A program made the position numbers and the translations under genes. The notes beneath the pieces are model-generated. The model made no database searches. It was not told the DNA's origin and worked only from the letters and a program-made list of their open reading frames with translations. This document shows, piece after piece, positions 1 to 7,526 of a stretch of 64,000 nt of DNA; the first letter of the stretch is position 1, and each line of letters begins with the position of its first letter. This DNA comes from JAJYVT01 sp035534455 (GTDB taxonomy: Bacteria > Actinomycetota > Acidimicrobiia > Acidimicrobiales > RAAP-2), in the NCBI GenBank assembly GCA_035534455.1, contig DATLRV010000007.1:62001-126000 (forward strand). The letters are read 5' to 3'.

Positions 1-2216
1 TCGCCGCGCTCGAGCACGGTCGAGCCGGTCGCGAACAGCATGTGGTCTCCCCGCTGGACCGACACGACGATGCAGCCCGGTGGCAGGCCCGCCGCGCTGA
101 GCGGGACGTCGACGACGGGGGAGTCCGGGCCGACGCGCTCTTCGATCGTGACGGCGTTGGGGGAGACCGCGGCGATCTGCCCGGCGGTCGCCGCCAACGT
201 GTGCTGGTAACCACGGACCACGTCGCTGATCGAGAGGATGCCGACGACGCGGCGACTCGAGGTGACGGTGACCCAATTGCCCCCGGCCTGCATCAGGGCC
301 TCGAGCGCCACGTTCAGCCGCGCCGTGTCCGGGACCGTGGTGGCGGTCGTGTCGAGCGCGGCGGCGACGGTGAGGGAGTCCGACGGGCTTTGGTCGACCG
401 GGGCGGCGTCCAGGCGCCCCACGGTGCCGTCGCCCACGGTGCCGTCGCGCACGGTGCTGTCGCCGCCGGTGCCGTCGCCCACGGTGCCGTCGCCAGGGGT
501 GCCCTCGACACCGGTAGCGGCGCCCGCTTCGGTCTCGCCCTCGCCGCCCTGGGGGCCGGGCCCGGCCCCGGTCGTCGCGGTGGCGGGCTCGAGCAGCCGC
601 ACCACCCTGCTCAGCTCGATCGTGCCGAGGTAGAGACCGTCGCCGTCGACGACGGGTGCGCCCGCAACGTTCGCCGCCTCGAGCTCGGCGCGACCTTGCG
701 CGAGCGGGGTGGTGTCGTGAAGGACCACCTTGGGGATCGTGGCGGCGTCGGCGACGTCGATGAGGGAGAGCAGCGGGAGCCCGAACTGGAGGCGGCTCGC
801 CTCCGAGTCGGCCCGGGTTCGCAACTGCGAGCGGTAGATGCTGTCGTCGGATCTCGAGACGATGAAGGTGGACAGCGCGATCGCCACGAGCGCCGGCGCG
901 GTGATCTGGACGCTTCCGGTCATCTCGGCGACCATGATGAGGACGGCCAGCGGCGCGCGGGAGATGCCGCCGAAGACCGCCATCATGCCGACGACGACGT
1001 AGGGGGCCGGGTGGCTTCCGACGCCGGGGGCGAACGGCTCGAAGAGCCGCCAGAAGGCGAGCCCCGTGAAGGCGCCGATCACCATGCCTGGCCCAAAGAC
1101 GCCCCCGGAGCCGCCGGTGCCGATCGAGAAGGACGTCGCCACGATCCGCGCGAAGGGGAGGAGGAGGATGATCCACAGCGGGGTGTGGACCAGCGCGCCC
1201 TTGAGCGTGAGCGAGTCCTGCACCCAGCCGTAGCCGGTGCCGAGCACCTCGGGCAGGGCGAGGGCGATCAGGCCCACGAAGAGCGCGCCGATCGCCGGCC
1301 GGAGCTTCCGTGAGATCGGCAGGCGGGTGGCGAGTGTCGCGACGCCGTAGAAGCCCTTGGAGTAGAGCAGGCCGATGCCGCCCGAGACGAGCCCGATCAC
1401 CCCGAACCACAGCAGCTGGATCGGTTGGGTGAAGTGGTAGTAGGGCGTCGCGAAGAGGGGGTGGTAGCCATAGACCGCGCCGAAGATCGCGTACGCGATG
1501 ATCGAGGCGAACAGCCCCGGTACGAGGGCCTCGTACTCGAAGTCGTCCCGGTAGACGACGTCGGCGGCCAGCACCGCTCCCCCGAGCGGCGCGCTGAAGA
1601 TCGCGCCGATGCCCGAGCCGATGCCCACGGAGACGGCGATGCGGCCGTCAGCTGGAGACAGGTCGAGCACGCGCGCGAGGAGCGAGCCGAACCCGGCGCT
1701 GATCTGGGCGGTCGGACCCTCGCGCCCGCCCGACCCGCCGGACCCGATCGTGAGCGCCGATGCGACGATCTTGACGACGACCGCACGCAGCCGGATGCCG
1801 CGGGGGTTGTAGTGCACGGCGTCGATCGCGGCGTCCGTGCCGTGACCCTCGGCCTCCGGCGCCCAGGTGAACACGAGGTACCCGGCGAGCAGACCGCCGG
1901 CGGTGACCACGAGGGGGACGGCCCACTCCCGGAGGTAGTGGGCCCCCGACCCCAGGGCTGTGCCCTCGCCGAAGGGGGTGGGCACCCGGTAGTTGGCCAG
2001 GGTCTGGAGGAAGAACTCGGTCGACAGCCGCAACGCCTCGTAGAAGACCACGGCGCCGAGGCCGGCCACTGCACCGATGATCGACGCGAGGATCAGCCAC
2101 CGCACGAGGAACGACATGCGGTTGACGTGGCTGCCGGCCCAGCTCGCGAACCGCCGCCATCCCGTCCGTCCACGGAAGAGCGGCGTGAGGGTCGGTGCAG
2201 GTGGGGGCGGCATCAT
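1..2216 (-). CDS. CLC-family chloride channel/transporter with C-terminal CBS pair (3' end outside window)
   Basis: Multi-pass membrane protein of the CLC anion channel/antiporter family. Seen: the GREGP motif carrying the family's gating glutamate (near 1710-1740) and a second Gly-rich GGVFGP motif (near 1110), then two CBS halves separated by a low-complexity Gly/Asp/Thr linker and a TrkA-C-like domain that continues past base 1. The first selectivity motif, GSGIP in classical ClcA, reads GHGTD here, so ion selectivity or coupling may differ. I chose the ATG at 2216 because it precedes a basic segment and the first hydrophobic helix; no convincing Shine-Dalgarno sequence is seen. CBS domains in this family usually bind adenine nucleotides and gate the pore; that role is inferred. 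The nearest upstream gene is a MarR regulator on the same strand. Confidence 0.9.
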   Translation of the reverse strand, partial: MMPPPPAPTLTPLFRGRTGWRRFASWAGSHVNRMSFLVRWLILASIIGAVAGLGAVVFYEALRLSTEFFLQTLANYRVPTPFGEGTALGSGAHYLREWAVPLVVTAGGLLAGYLVFTWAPEAEGHGTDAAIDAVHYNPRGIRLRAVVVKIVASALTIGSGGSGGREGPTAQISAGFGSLLARVLDLSPADGRIAVSVGIGSGIGAIFSAPLGGAVLAADVVYRDDFEYEALVPGLFASIIAYAIFGAVYGYHPLFATPYYHFTQPIQLLWFGVIGLVSGGIGLLYSKGFYGVATLATRLPISRKLRPAIGALFVGLIALALPEVLGTGYGWVQDSLTLKGALVHTPLWIILLLPFARIVATSFSIGTGGSGGVFGPGMVIGAFTGLAFWRLFEPFAPGVGSHPAPYVVVGMMAVFGGISRAPLAVLIMVAEMTGSVQITAPALVAIALSTFIVSRSDDSIYRSQLRTRADSEASRLQFGLPLLSLIDVADAATIPKVVLHDTTPLAQGRAELEAANVAGAPVVDGDGLYLGTIELSRVVRLLEPATATTGAGPGPQGGEGETEAGAATGVEGTPGDGTVGDGTGGDSTVRDGTVGDGTVGRLDAAPVDQSPSDSLTVAAALDTTATTVPDTARLNVALEALMQAGGNWVTVTSSRRVVGILSISDVVRGYQHTLAATAGQIAAVSPNAVTIEERVGPDSPVVDVPLSAAGLPPGCIVVSVQRGDHMLFATGSTVLERG
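421..495 (-). repeat. Five 15-bp in-frame repeats in the inter-CBS linker of the CLC gene
   Basis: Five consecutive 15-bp units of the type ACGGTGCCGTCGCCC with one to three changes each. On the coding (minus) strand they give a GDGTV-like pentapeptide series inside the linker between the two CBS halves. The unit is a multiple of three, so copy-number change would alter linker length without breaking the frame. Confidence 0.85.
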
Positions 2217-2364
2217 CGCCGGCGCCCGCCCCGCCGCAGTCGAGCCCGAGAGCCCGGCCTGCATCGATTGGCCGGTCCGACGTGGTCGTGTCAGATCGCC
2301 GGACATGTGCCCAGAGCACGAGCTCCCGCGTGTCGGTGCGCGTGGGCCTCATGGTGCACGCGGT

Positions 2365-2817
2365 TCACAGCACCCAGCCGCTGCCCCATTCCTGTTCGGG
2401 TACCTCCCCGGCGGCGTCCGCGAGGAGCTGAAGACCGGCCACGACCGAGCGACGCGCGTCCTCGGGCACGGCGTTGAGCAGGATCGCGATCTCGCGCCGC
2501 CTGCGGTCGGTCACGATGTCGACCAGCCTCCTGCCGGCCTCGGTGAGCGCGACGCGCACCTGGCGGCGGTCGTTGCGGTCCGTGCGTCGGCGCACGAGGC
2601 CCTTGCGGACGAGCCGATCGCACAACCTGGAGGCCGTCGGCGGAGTGACCCCGAGCGAGTCGGCGAGCGAGGCGATGCCCTGCGGCCCCCGGGAGGCGAG
2701 CAGCACGAGCGAGCGGTACTGCGTGAGGGTGACGTCCTCGGCGTCGTCGAGATCGGCCAGCGAGCGGGCGGCGACGGCGACGAACACGCGGCTTGCACTG
2801 AGCACCGCGTCGACCAT
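2365..2817 (-). CDS. MarR-family transcriptional regulator
   Basis: 150-residue winged-helix regulator, normal MarR length. The middle reads as the family's DNA-binding module (recognition helix TPPTASRLCDRLVRKGLV, then a wing with RRTDRNDRRQVRVALT). Start ATG at 2817 has an AGGA Shine-Dalgarno just upstream; the frame stays open further upstream but has no better start. It diverges from the Rrf2-like gene at 2929 with about 110 bp between them. MarR proteins usually repress their own promoter and neighbours in response to a small aromatic ligand or oxidant; which genes it controls here is unknown. The same-strand CLC gene downstream is a candidate. Confidence 0.9.
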   Translation of the reverse strand: MVDAVLSASRVFVAVAARSLADLDDAEDVTLTQYRSLVLLASRGPQGIASLADSLGVTPPTASRLCDRLVRKGLVRRRTDRNDRRQVRVALTEAGRRLVDIVTDRRRREIAILLNAVPEDARRSVVAGLQLLADAAGEVPEQEWGSGWVL

Positions 2818-2928
2818 CGGATCCTGTTGCTCGCTTACGTGGCTAATAGTTTCCAATGGTACGAAGGATCGCCGCCCGCCGCAACCTGTCTGTCGGCGCG
2901 GCAGTGCCGGTTGGCGCAGAATCAGGGG

Positions 2929-3381
2929 GTGCACATCCCCGCGAAGGTGGACTACGGCCTGCGCGCGCTCCTGACGCTGACCGCGTCGGGCATGCCGCAG
3001 ACCACCGAGCAGCTCGCCGCGGACCAGGGCTTGCCCGTCCGGTTTCTCGGGGCCATCCTCGCCGACATGCGCCGAAGCGGCCTCGTCGCGAGCCAGCGCG
3101 GCGCCGAGGGCGGGTACCGGCTCGCCCGTCCGGCGGCCGAGATCACGCTCGCCGAGGTCTTCCGCTCCTTGGACGGCCCGCTCGCCGAGGTGCGCGGGTT
3201 GCGGCCCGAGGCCGCCCGCTACGAGGGGTCGGCCGAGCACCTGCAGGCCGTATGGGTCGCGGTGCGCGCGAGCCTCCGCGAGGTCCTCGAGCACCTCACG
3301 TTGGCCCAGGTCGCCAACGGCGACCTGCCGCGGTTCGTCCAGCGCCTCACGGCGGACCCCGACGCCTGGACCCCGCACTGA
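2929..3381 (+). CDS. Rrf2-family regulator lacking cysteines
   Basis: 150 residues. The N-terminus (IPAKVDYGLRALLTLTASG) and the wing (LVASQRGAEGGYRLARP) are diagnostic for the Rrf2 family. GTG start at 2929 follows directly on an AGGGG purine run. I see no cysteine anywhere in the protein, so it cannot bind an iron-sulfur cluster the way IscR, NsrR or RsrR do; it may sense something else or act constitutively. It stands immediately before a same-strand acyl-CoA dehydrogenase (25-bp gap), so control of the beta-oxidation genes is plausible but not shown. Confidence 0.85.
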   Translation: MHIPAKVDYGLRALLTLTASGMPQTTEQLAADQGLPVRFLGAILADMRRSGLVASQRGAEGGYRLARPAAEITLAEVFRSLDGPLAEVRGLRPEAARYEGSAEHLQAVWVAVRASLREVLEHLTLAQVANGDLPRFVQRLTADPDAWTPH

Positions 3382-3406
3382 GCTGCGGGCGACGCCTTCG
3401 ACGACC

Positions 3407-4558
3407 GTGGACGCAGCCGACTTCGAGCAGATCCGCCAGGCGGTGCGGGCATTCGTGCGTGACCGGGTCGTCCCGCTCGAGGAGCGCATCGACCGCGACG
3501 ACGAGATCCCCGCAGAGGTCCAGGACGCCGCGAAGGCGATGGGCCTCTACGGGTTCGCCATCCCCGAGCGCTTCGGCGGCCTCGGGCTCGGGATGCACGA
3601 GGAGTGCCGGCTCGTCTTCGAGCTCGGGTACACGACCCCAGCGTTCCGGTCGCTGTTCGGCAGCAACAACGGCATCGCCGGCCACGTGCTCTTGGAGGGG
3701 GCGACCGACGCACAACGGGAACGCTGGCTTCCCCGGCTCGCGTCCGGTGAGCTCGTCGCCTCGTTCGCGTTGACCGAGCCCGAGGCCGGTTCGGACCCCT
3801 CGGCCCTGACGACCTCGGCGCGGCGCGACGGCGGGGGCTGGGTGCTCGACGGGGCGAAGCGGTACATCACGAACGCGCCGGTCGCCGACGTCTTCATGGT
3901 GTTCGCCCGGACCGGCGCAGCGGGCTCGCCGGGGATCTCCAGCTTCATGGTCGACCGGAGCGCCGCCGGCCTGACCGTCGGCCCGCGCGACAAGAAGATG
4001 GGCCAGGCGGGCGCGTGGACGGCCGACGTCTTCTTCGACGGGGTGCGTGTCGACGCGGAGGCCCTCGTCGGCGGCGACGAGGGGATCGGCCGAGGATGGT
4101 CGACGGCCATGCGCTGCCTCGCCCACGGCCGGATCCACATCGCCGCGCTGTGCGTCGGTATGGCGGAACGGCTCGTCGACGAATCGGTGGAGTACGCCCG
4201 CACGCGCCGCCAGTCGGGCCGGCCCATCGGCGCGTTCCAGCTCGTCCAGGCGATGATCGCCGATTCGGTCACCGATCTCCACGCGGGACGCGCCGTCGTC
4301 CTCGACGCGGCGCGCGCGTACGACTCGGGGGACGACCGGCGGGTCGCGCCGTCGGTCGCCAAGTACTTCTCGAGCGAGATGGTCGGCCGAGTCGCCGACC
4401 GGGCCGTGCAGGTGCACGGCGGCGCCGGGTACATGCGGGGGACGGCGGTCGAGCGCCTCTACCGCGACGCGCGCCTCTTCCGCATCTACGAGGGTACGAG
4501 CCAGATCCAGCAGCTCATCATCGCCAGGAACGTGATCGGCGACGCTGCCGCGGACTGA
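3407..4558 (+). CDS. Acyl-CoA dehydrogenase
   Basis: 383 residues, typical for the FAD-dependent acyl-CoA dehydrogenase family, which introduces the alpha-beta double bond in acyl-CoA and passes electrons to ETF. Seen: N-terminal helical domain, the mid-domain FAD/substrate signature (FALTEPEAGSDPS, then YITNAPVADVFMVFART), and the C-terminal motifs QVHGGAGYMRG and RIYEGTSQIQ. GTG start at 3407; no in-frame ATG nearby fits better. Ends 12 bp before the convergent thiolase. With that thiolase and the hydroxyacyl-CoA dehydrogenase it supplies three of the four beta-oxidation steps; no enoyl-CoA hydratase is present in this cluster. Chain-length specificity cannot be read from sequence. Confidence 0.93.
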   Translation: MDAADFEQIRQAVRAFVRDRVVPLEERIDRDDEIPAEVQDAAKAMGLYGFAIPERFGGLGLGMHEECRLVFELGYTTPAFRSLFGSNNGIAGHVLLEGATDAQRERWLPRLASGELVASFALTEPEAGSDPSALTTSARRDGGGWVLDGAKRYITNAPVADVFMVFARTGAAGSPGISSFMVDRSAAGLTVGPRDKKMGQAGAWTADVFFDGVRVDAEALVGGDEGIGRGWSTAMRCLAHGRIHIAALCVGMAERLVDESVEYARTRRQSGRPIGAFQLVQAMIADSVTDLHAGRAVVLDAARAYDSGDDRRVAPSVAKYFSSEMVGRVADRAVQVHGGAGYMRGTAVERLYRDARLFRIYEGTSQIQQLIIARNVIGDAAAD

Positions 4559-4570
4559 GCGGGGGCCGGG

Positions 4571-5752
4571 TCAGGCGACGCGCTCGAACACCGCGGCGAT
4601 GCCCTGCCCGCCGCCGATGCACATCGTCTCGAGCCCTAGGGCGGCGCCGCGGCGGTCCATCTCGCGGAGGAGCGTCGTGAGGATCCGGCAGCCGGTGGCG
4701 CCGACGGGATGTCCGAGGGAGATGCCTGAGCCGAGGACGTTCACGCGCTCGAGCATGCCGTCGTCGAGCTGCCACTCGCGGAGCACGGAGAGCACCTGGG
4801 CCGCGAAGGCCTCGTTCAGCTCGATCAGGTCCATGTCGCCCAGCGCGAGACCGGCGCGCTCGAGAGCCTTCGCCGTCGCGGGGACCGGGCCGATCCCCAT
4901 GCGCTCGGGCTCGACACCCGCCACCGCCCACGACCGAAGACGAGCGAGCGGCCGGAGCCCCAGGTCCCCGGCGACCTCACGGCTCGTCACCACGCACACG
5001 GCCGCGCCGTCGTTCTGCCCGCTCGAGTTGCCGGCGGTGACCGTCGCCTCGGGGTCCTTGCGCGCGAGCACGGGGCGCAACGCGGCGAGTGCGTCGAGGG
5101 TCGCGTCGGGTCTGGGATGCTCGTCGGTCTCCACGTCGCCGACCGCCACGATCTCGTCGGTGAACAGCGGTCGGGCCGCGACCGCGCGCCGGTGGGACTC
5201 GAGCGCCAGCTCGTCCTGCTCGCGCCGGGAGATGCGGTACTCGCGGCGGAGGTTCTCGGCGGTCTCGAGCATGCCGTCGGGAATCGGGTGGCGGCTGCCG
5301 CCGGCGGTCGCCCGCCCGCGCGCGAGGCGGTCCATGAGCGCGAGGTCGCCGGCGCGCACCCCCCAGCGAAGCCGCGTCGTGTAGTGCTCGGCCTGGCTCA
5401 TGCTTTCCACGCCACCGGCGAGGACGAGCTCGGCGGCACCGGTCTGGACCTGCATCGCCGCGTAGACGACGGCCTGGAGACCCGAGCCGCACCGGCGGTC
5501 GAGCTGCAGTCCGGGCACGCGCACCGGAAGGTCCGCGTCGAGGGCGGCGACGCGGCCGATCGCGGGAGCCTCGCCGTTCGGGTAGCACTGCCCCAGCACG
5601 ACGTCGTCGACGCGATCGGCCGGGATCCCGCCCCGCGTCAGCACCGCGTCGATGACGGTGGCGGCGAGGGTGGCCGCCGGGACGTCGCGGAGCGCCCCGC
5701 CGAAGCCGCCGACGGGGGTGCGGAGCGGCTCGCAGATGACGGCATCGCGCAT
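4571..5752 (-). CDS. Acetyl-CoA C-acyltransferase (thiolase)
   Basis: 393 residues, full-length thiolase. The acylated nucleophile is Cys88 in LDRRCGSGLQAV; the other catalytic motifs NEAFAAQ, GHPVGATG and CIGGGQG are all present near the C-terminus. It cleaves 3-ketoacyl-CoA with CoA (or condenses two acetyl-CoA). ATG start at 5752 lies 9 nt after a TAACCT box read on the minus strand, so the transcript is probably leaderless. It diverges from the 3-hydroxyacyl-CoA dehydrogenase gene with only 22 bp between start codons, and the two appear to share one -10 element. Confidence 0.95.
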   Translation of the reverse strand: MRDAVICEPLRTPVGGFGGALRDVPAATLAATVIDAVLTRGGIPADRVDDVVLGQCYPNGEAPAIGRVAALDADLPVRVPGLQLDRRCGSGLQAVVYAAMQVQTGAAELVLAGGVESMSQAEHYTTRLRWGVRAGDLALMDRLARGRATAGGSRHPIPDGMLETAENLRREYRISRREQDELALESHRRAVAARPLFTDEIVAVGDVETDEHPRPDATLDALAALRPVLARKDPEATVTAGNSSGQNDGAAVCVVTSREVAGDLGLRPLARLRSWAVAGVEPERMGIGPVPATAKALERAGLALGDMDLIELNEAFAAQVLSVLREWQLDDGMLERVNVLGSGISLGHPVGATGCRILTTLLREMDRRGAALGLETMCIGGGQGIAAVFERVA

Positions 5753-5760
5753 GGCACCGG

Positions 5761-5767
5761 TAGGTTA
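5761..5767. promoter_or_regulatory. Shared bidirectional -10 element (TAGGTTA)
   Basis: The heptamer TAGGTTA reads TAGGTT on the plus strand, 8 nt before the ATG at 5775, and TAACCT on the minus strand, 9 nt before the ATG at 5752. Both match TANNNT and both are at the spacing expected for leaderless actinobacterial transcripts. The two promoters would overlap almost completely, so RNA polymerase could probably serve only one direction at a time. Inferred from sequence only; no transcript data. Confidence 0.6.
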
Positions 5768-5774
5768 TGACGCC

Positions 5775-6605
5775 ATGGTGCTCGTCGTGGGCGGCGGCAC
5801 GATGGGCGCCGGCATCGCCCAGGTGCTCGTGCGTGCCGGCATGCGTGTCACCCTGTGCGAGACCGACGAGGACGCGGCGGCCGCGGCACGGGGGCGTGTG
5901 CTCGACGGGCTCGAGCGCCCTGGTGACGCCCGGGCCGACGAGGCGGCGTCACTGCTCGACGTGTCACTGCTCGACGTGGTCGTCGGGATCCCCGAGCGCC
6001 CGGAGACCGACCTCGCCGTCGAGGCGGTCTTCGAGGAGGTGGGTCTCAAACGTGAGGTCCTCGCCGCGCTCGAGTCCCGGGTCGGGGACGATGCGCTCAT
6101 CGCGTCCAACACGAGCTCGCTGTCGATCGGCAGCCTCGCAACGGCGCTCCGGCGTCCCAGGCGCTTCCTTGGGATGCACTTCTTCAACCCGGTGCCGCGG
6201 TCGTCACTCGTCGAGCTCGTGACCGGCCCGGACACCGACTCCCGCACGCTCGACCGGGCGCGCGACTTGGTCCGGCGTCTCGGCAAGGAGGAGATCGTCG
6301 TCCGAGACTCTCCGGGCTTCGCGACCAGCCGGCTCGGCGTCGCCATCGGGCTCGAGGCGATCCGCATGCTCGAAGAGGGCGTCGCGAGCGCAGACGACAT
6401 CGACCGAGGGATGGTCCTCGGCTACCGGTTCCCGATGGGTCCGCTCCGGCTCACCGACCTCGTCGGGCTCGACGTGCGACTCGCGATCGCGTCGTACCTG
6501 GAGCGCACGCTCGGGGAGCGGTTCGCGCCGCCGCGCCTGCTGCGCGAGAAGGTCGCGAGGGGGGAGCTCGGCAAGAAGACGGGTCAGGGCTTCTTCACCT
6601 GGTGA
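5775..6605 (+). CDS. 3-hydroxyacyl-CoA dehydrogenase
   Basis: 276 residues, the size of a stand-alone 3-hydroxybutyryl/3-hydroxyacyl-CoA dehydrogenase. Seen: N-terminal Rossmann motif VVGGGTMGAGIAQV, the ASNTSSLSI segment and the catalytic-His region MHFFNPVPRSSLVELV, then the C-terminal dimer domain ending GKKTGQGFFTW, as in FadB2-type enzymes. It oxidises L-3-hydroxyacyl-CoA with NAD. I chose ATG 5775 over the upstream in-frame extension because the Rossmann strand begins right there and TAGGTT sits 8 nt before it. The stop codon lies in the first copy of a 20-bp tandem repeat. Confidence 0.94.
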   Translation: MVLVVGGGTMGAGIAQVLVRAGMRVTLCETDEDAAAAARGRVLDGLERPGDARADEAASLLDVSLLDVVVGIPERPETDLAVEAVFEEVGLKREVLAALESRVGDDALIASNTSSLSIGSLATALRRPRRFLGMHFFNPVPRSSLVELVTGPDTDSRTLDRARDLVRRLGKEEIVVRDSPGFATSRLGVAIGLEAIRMLEEGVASADDIDRGMVLGYRFPMGPLRLTDLVGLDVRLAIASYLERTLGERFAPPRLLREKVARGELGKKTGQGFFTW

Positions 6606-6633
6606 GCGTCGGGTTCACCTGGTGAGCGTCGGG
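6594..6633 (+). repeat. Two tandem 20-bp units spanning the stop codon of the hydroxyacyl-CoA dehydrogenase gene
   Basis: Two perfect copies of TTCACCTGGTGAGCGTCGGG. The first contains the TGA that ends the upstream gene; the second lies between the genes. One of several 3'-end duplications in this window that include a stop codon. Confidence 0.95.
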
Positions 6634-6659
6634 ACGGCGCACGGTGCTAGGCAGGTCGC

Positions 6660-7115
6660 ATGAGCACCGTGACCGCCACCGCCCAGCGAACCGTGGACGC
6701 GCCCGCCGACGTCGTCTTCCGATGCCTCAGCGACTTCCGCACGCACCATCCCAAGTTCCTTCCTCCGGCGTTCTCCGACTTCAAGGTCGAAGAGGGCGGG
6801 ACAGGCGACGGCACGGTGGTGAGCTTTGCGTTCGCGGCGGGCGGAAGGACCCGCCGCTACCGCGTGCGCGTCACCGTGCCCGACGCCGGAAGGGTGCTCG
6901 AGGAGCACGACACCGAGTCCTCGCTCGTGACGACCTTCACCCTCACGCCGGAGGGTGCGCGGACCCAGGTGCGCATCGCGACCACGTGGGAGGGCGCCGG
7001 CGGCATCGGCGGGTTCTTCGAGAGGATGTTCGCGCCTGCGGCGCTGACCCGCATCTACGGCGACGAGCTCGGCCGCCTGGACGCCTACGCCAAGGAGCAG
7101 GCCCGCAATCCTTGA
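6660..7115 (+). CDS. SRPBCC (START-like/polyketide cyclase) family protein
   Basis: 151 residues. The beginning (VTATAQRTVDAPADVVFRCL) and overall pattern of a long strand, helix and beta-sheet with a final amphipathic helix (DELGRLDAYAKEQ) match small SRPBCC ligand-pocket proteins. Such proteins bind hydrophobic ligands, or act as cyclases or chaperones; nothing indicates the ligand here. ATG 6660 is preceded by TAGGCA at 6 nt, one base off the TANNNT box seen at other genes in this window. A short inverted repeat (AGCCCG/CGGGCT, about 7115-7134) just after the stop could be a weak terminator. Confidence 0.8.
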   Translation: MSTVTATAQRTVDAPADVVFRCLSDFRTHHPKFLPPAFSDFKVEEGGTGDGTVVSFAFAAGGRTRRYRVRVTVPDAGRVLEEHDTESSLVTTFTLTPEGARTQVRIATTWEGAGGIGGFFERMFAPAALTRIYGDELGRLDAYAKEQARNP

Positions 7116-7187
7116 GCCCGAGCCGGAACGGGCTGCACCTCGCTGCGTTCGGCGACGGGGCCGTGGCGGGAGGGGGCGGTTCCCGGT

Positions 7188-7286
7188 TCAGCCGTTGCGC
7201 TCGACCACCCGGTCGGGGACCAGGCGCCACGTGACCCGGTGTTGCTCGTTGAACTGCTCGGGATCGTCCCCGTAGCGGCGAGCCAT
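7188..7286 (-). CDS. Possible 32-residue protein downstream of aceE
   Basis: A short frame starting MARRYGDDPEQF and ending VERNG, in the same frame as aceE and beginning about 240 bp after its stop, right after the GC-rich repeat tract. Almost every codon ends in G or C and the composition is charged and protein-like rather than repetitive, which favours real coding. Against it: only 32 codons, no clear ribosome binding site, and no family I recognise. It could be the surviving tail of a longer gene whose front was replaced by the repeat. Confidence 0.35.
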   Translation of the reverse strand: MARRYGDDPEQFNEQHRVTWRLVPDRVVERNG

Positions 7287-7300
7287 CGTCTTCGCGTCCT

Positions 7301-7466
7301 GGCCCGCAGCCCGCAGCCCGCCGGCCCGCTCGCCCGCCGGCCCGCCGGCCCGCTCGCCCGCCGGCCCGCCGGCCCGCCGGCCCGCCGGCCCGCAGCCCGC
7401 CCGCCCGCAGTCCGCCGGCCCGCAGTCCGCCGGCCCGCAGCCCGCCGGCCCGCAGCCCGCCGGCGA
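7301..7466. repeat. GC-rich degenerate tandem repeat after aceE
   Basis: About 165 bp made of CCCGCCGG and CCCGCAGTCCGCCGG-type units in irregular order. It fills most of the space between the end of aceE and the 32-residue frame. No stop codon interrupts two of the minus-strand frames through it, which creates spurious long frames. It contains several overlapping GC-only inverted repeats and might block or terminate transcription, but there is no U-tract. Confidence 0.85.
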
Positions 7467-7526
7467 GCCGACACATCCGCGGCGGCGTCCGGCTCCTCGA
7501 GCTCCAGGAACGGCGCGCGGCGGAGC

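Noticed and set aside
42..1313. Plus-strand frame at the left edge
   Set aside because: Antisense to the CLC channel gene, whose membrane helices and CBS domains are clear on the minus strand.
7301..7466. Possible CRISPR array
   Set aside because: Units are irregular, very short and GC-only, without unique spacers of constant length; no cas genes.
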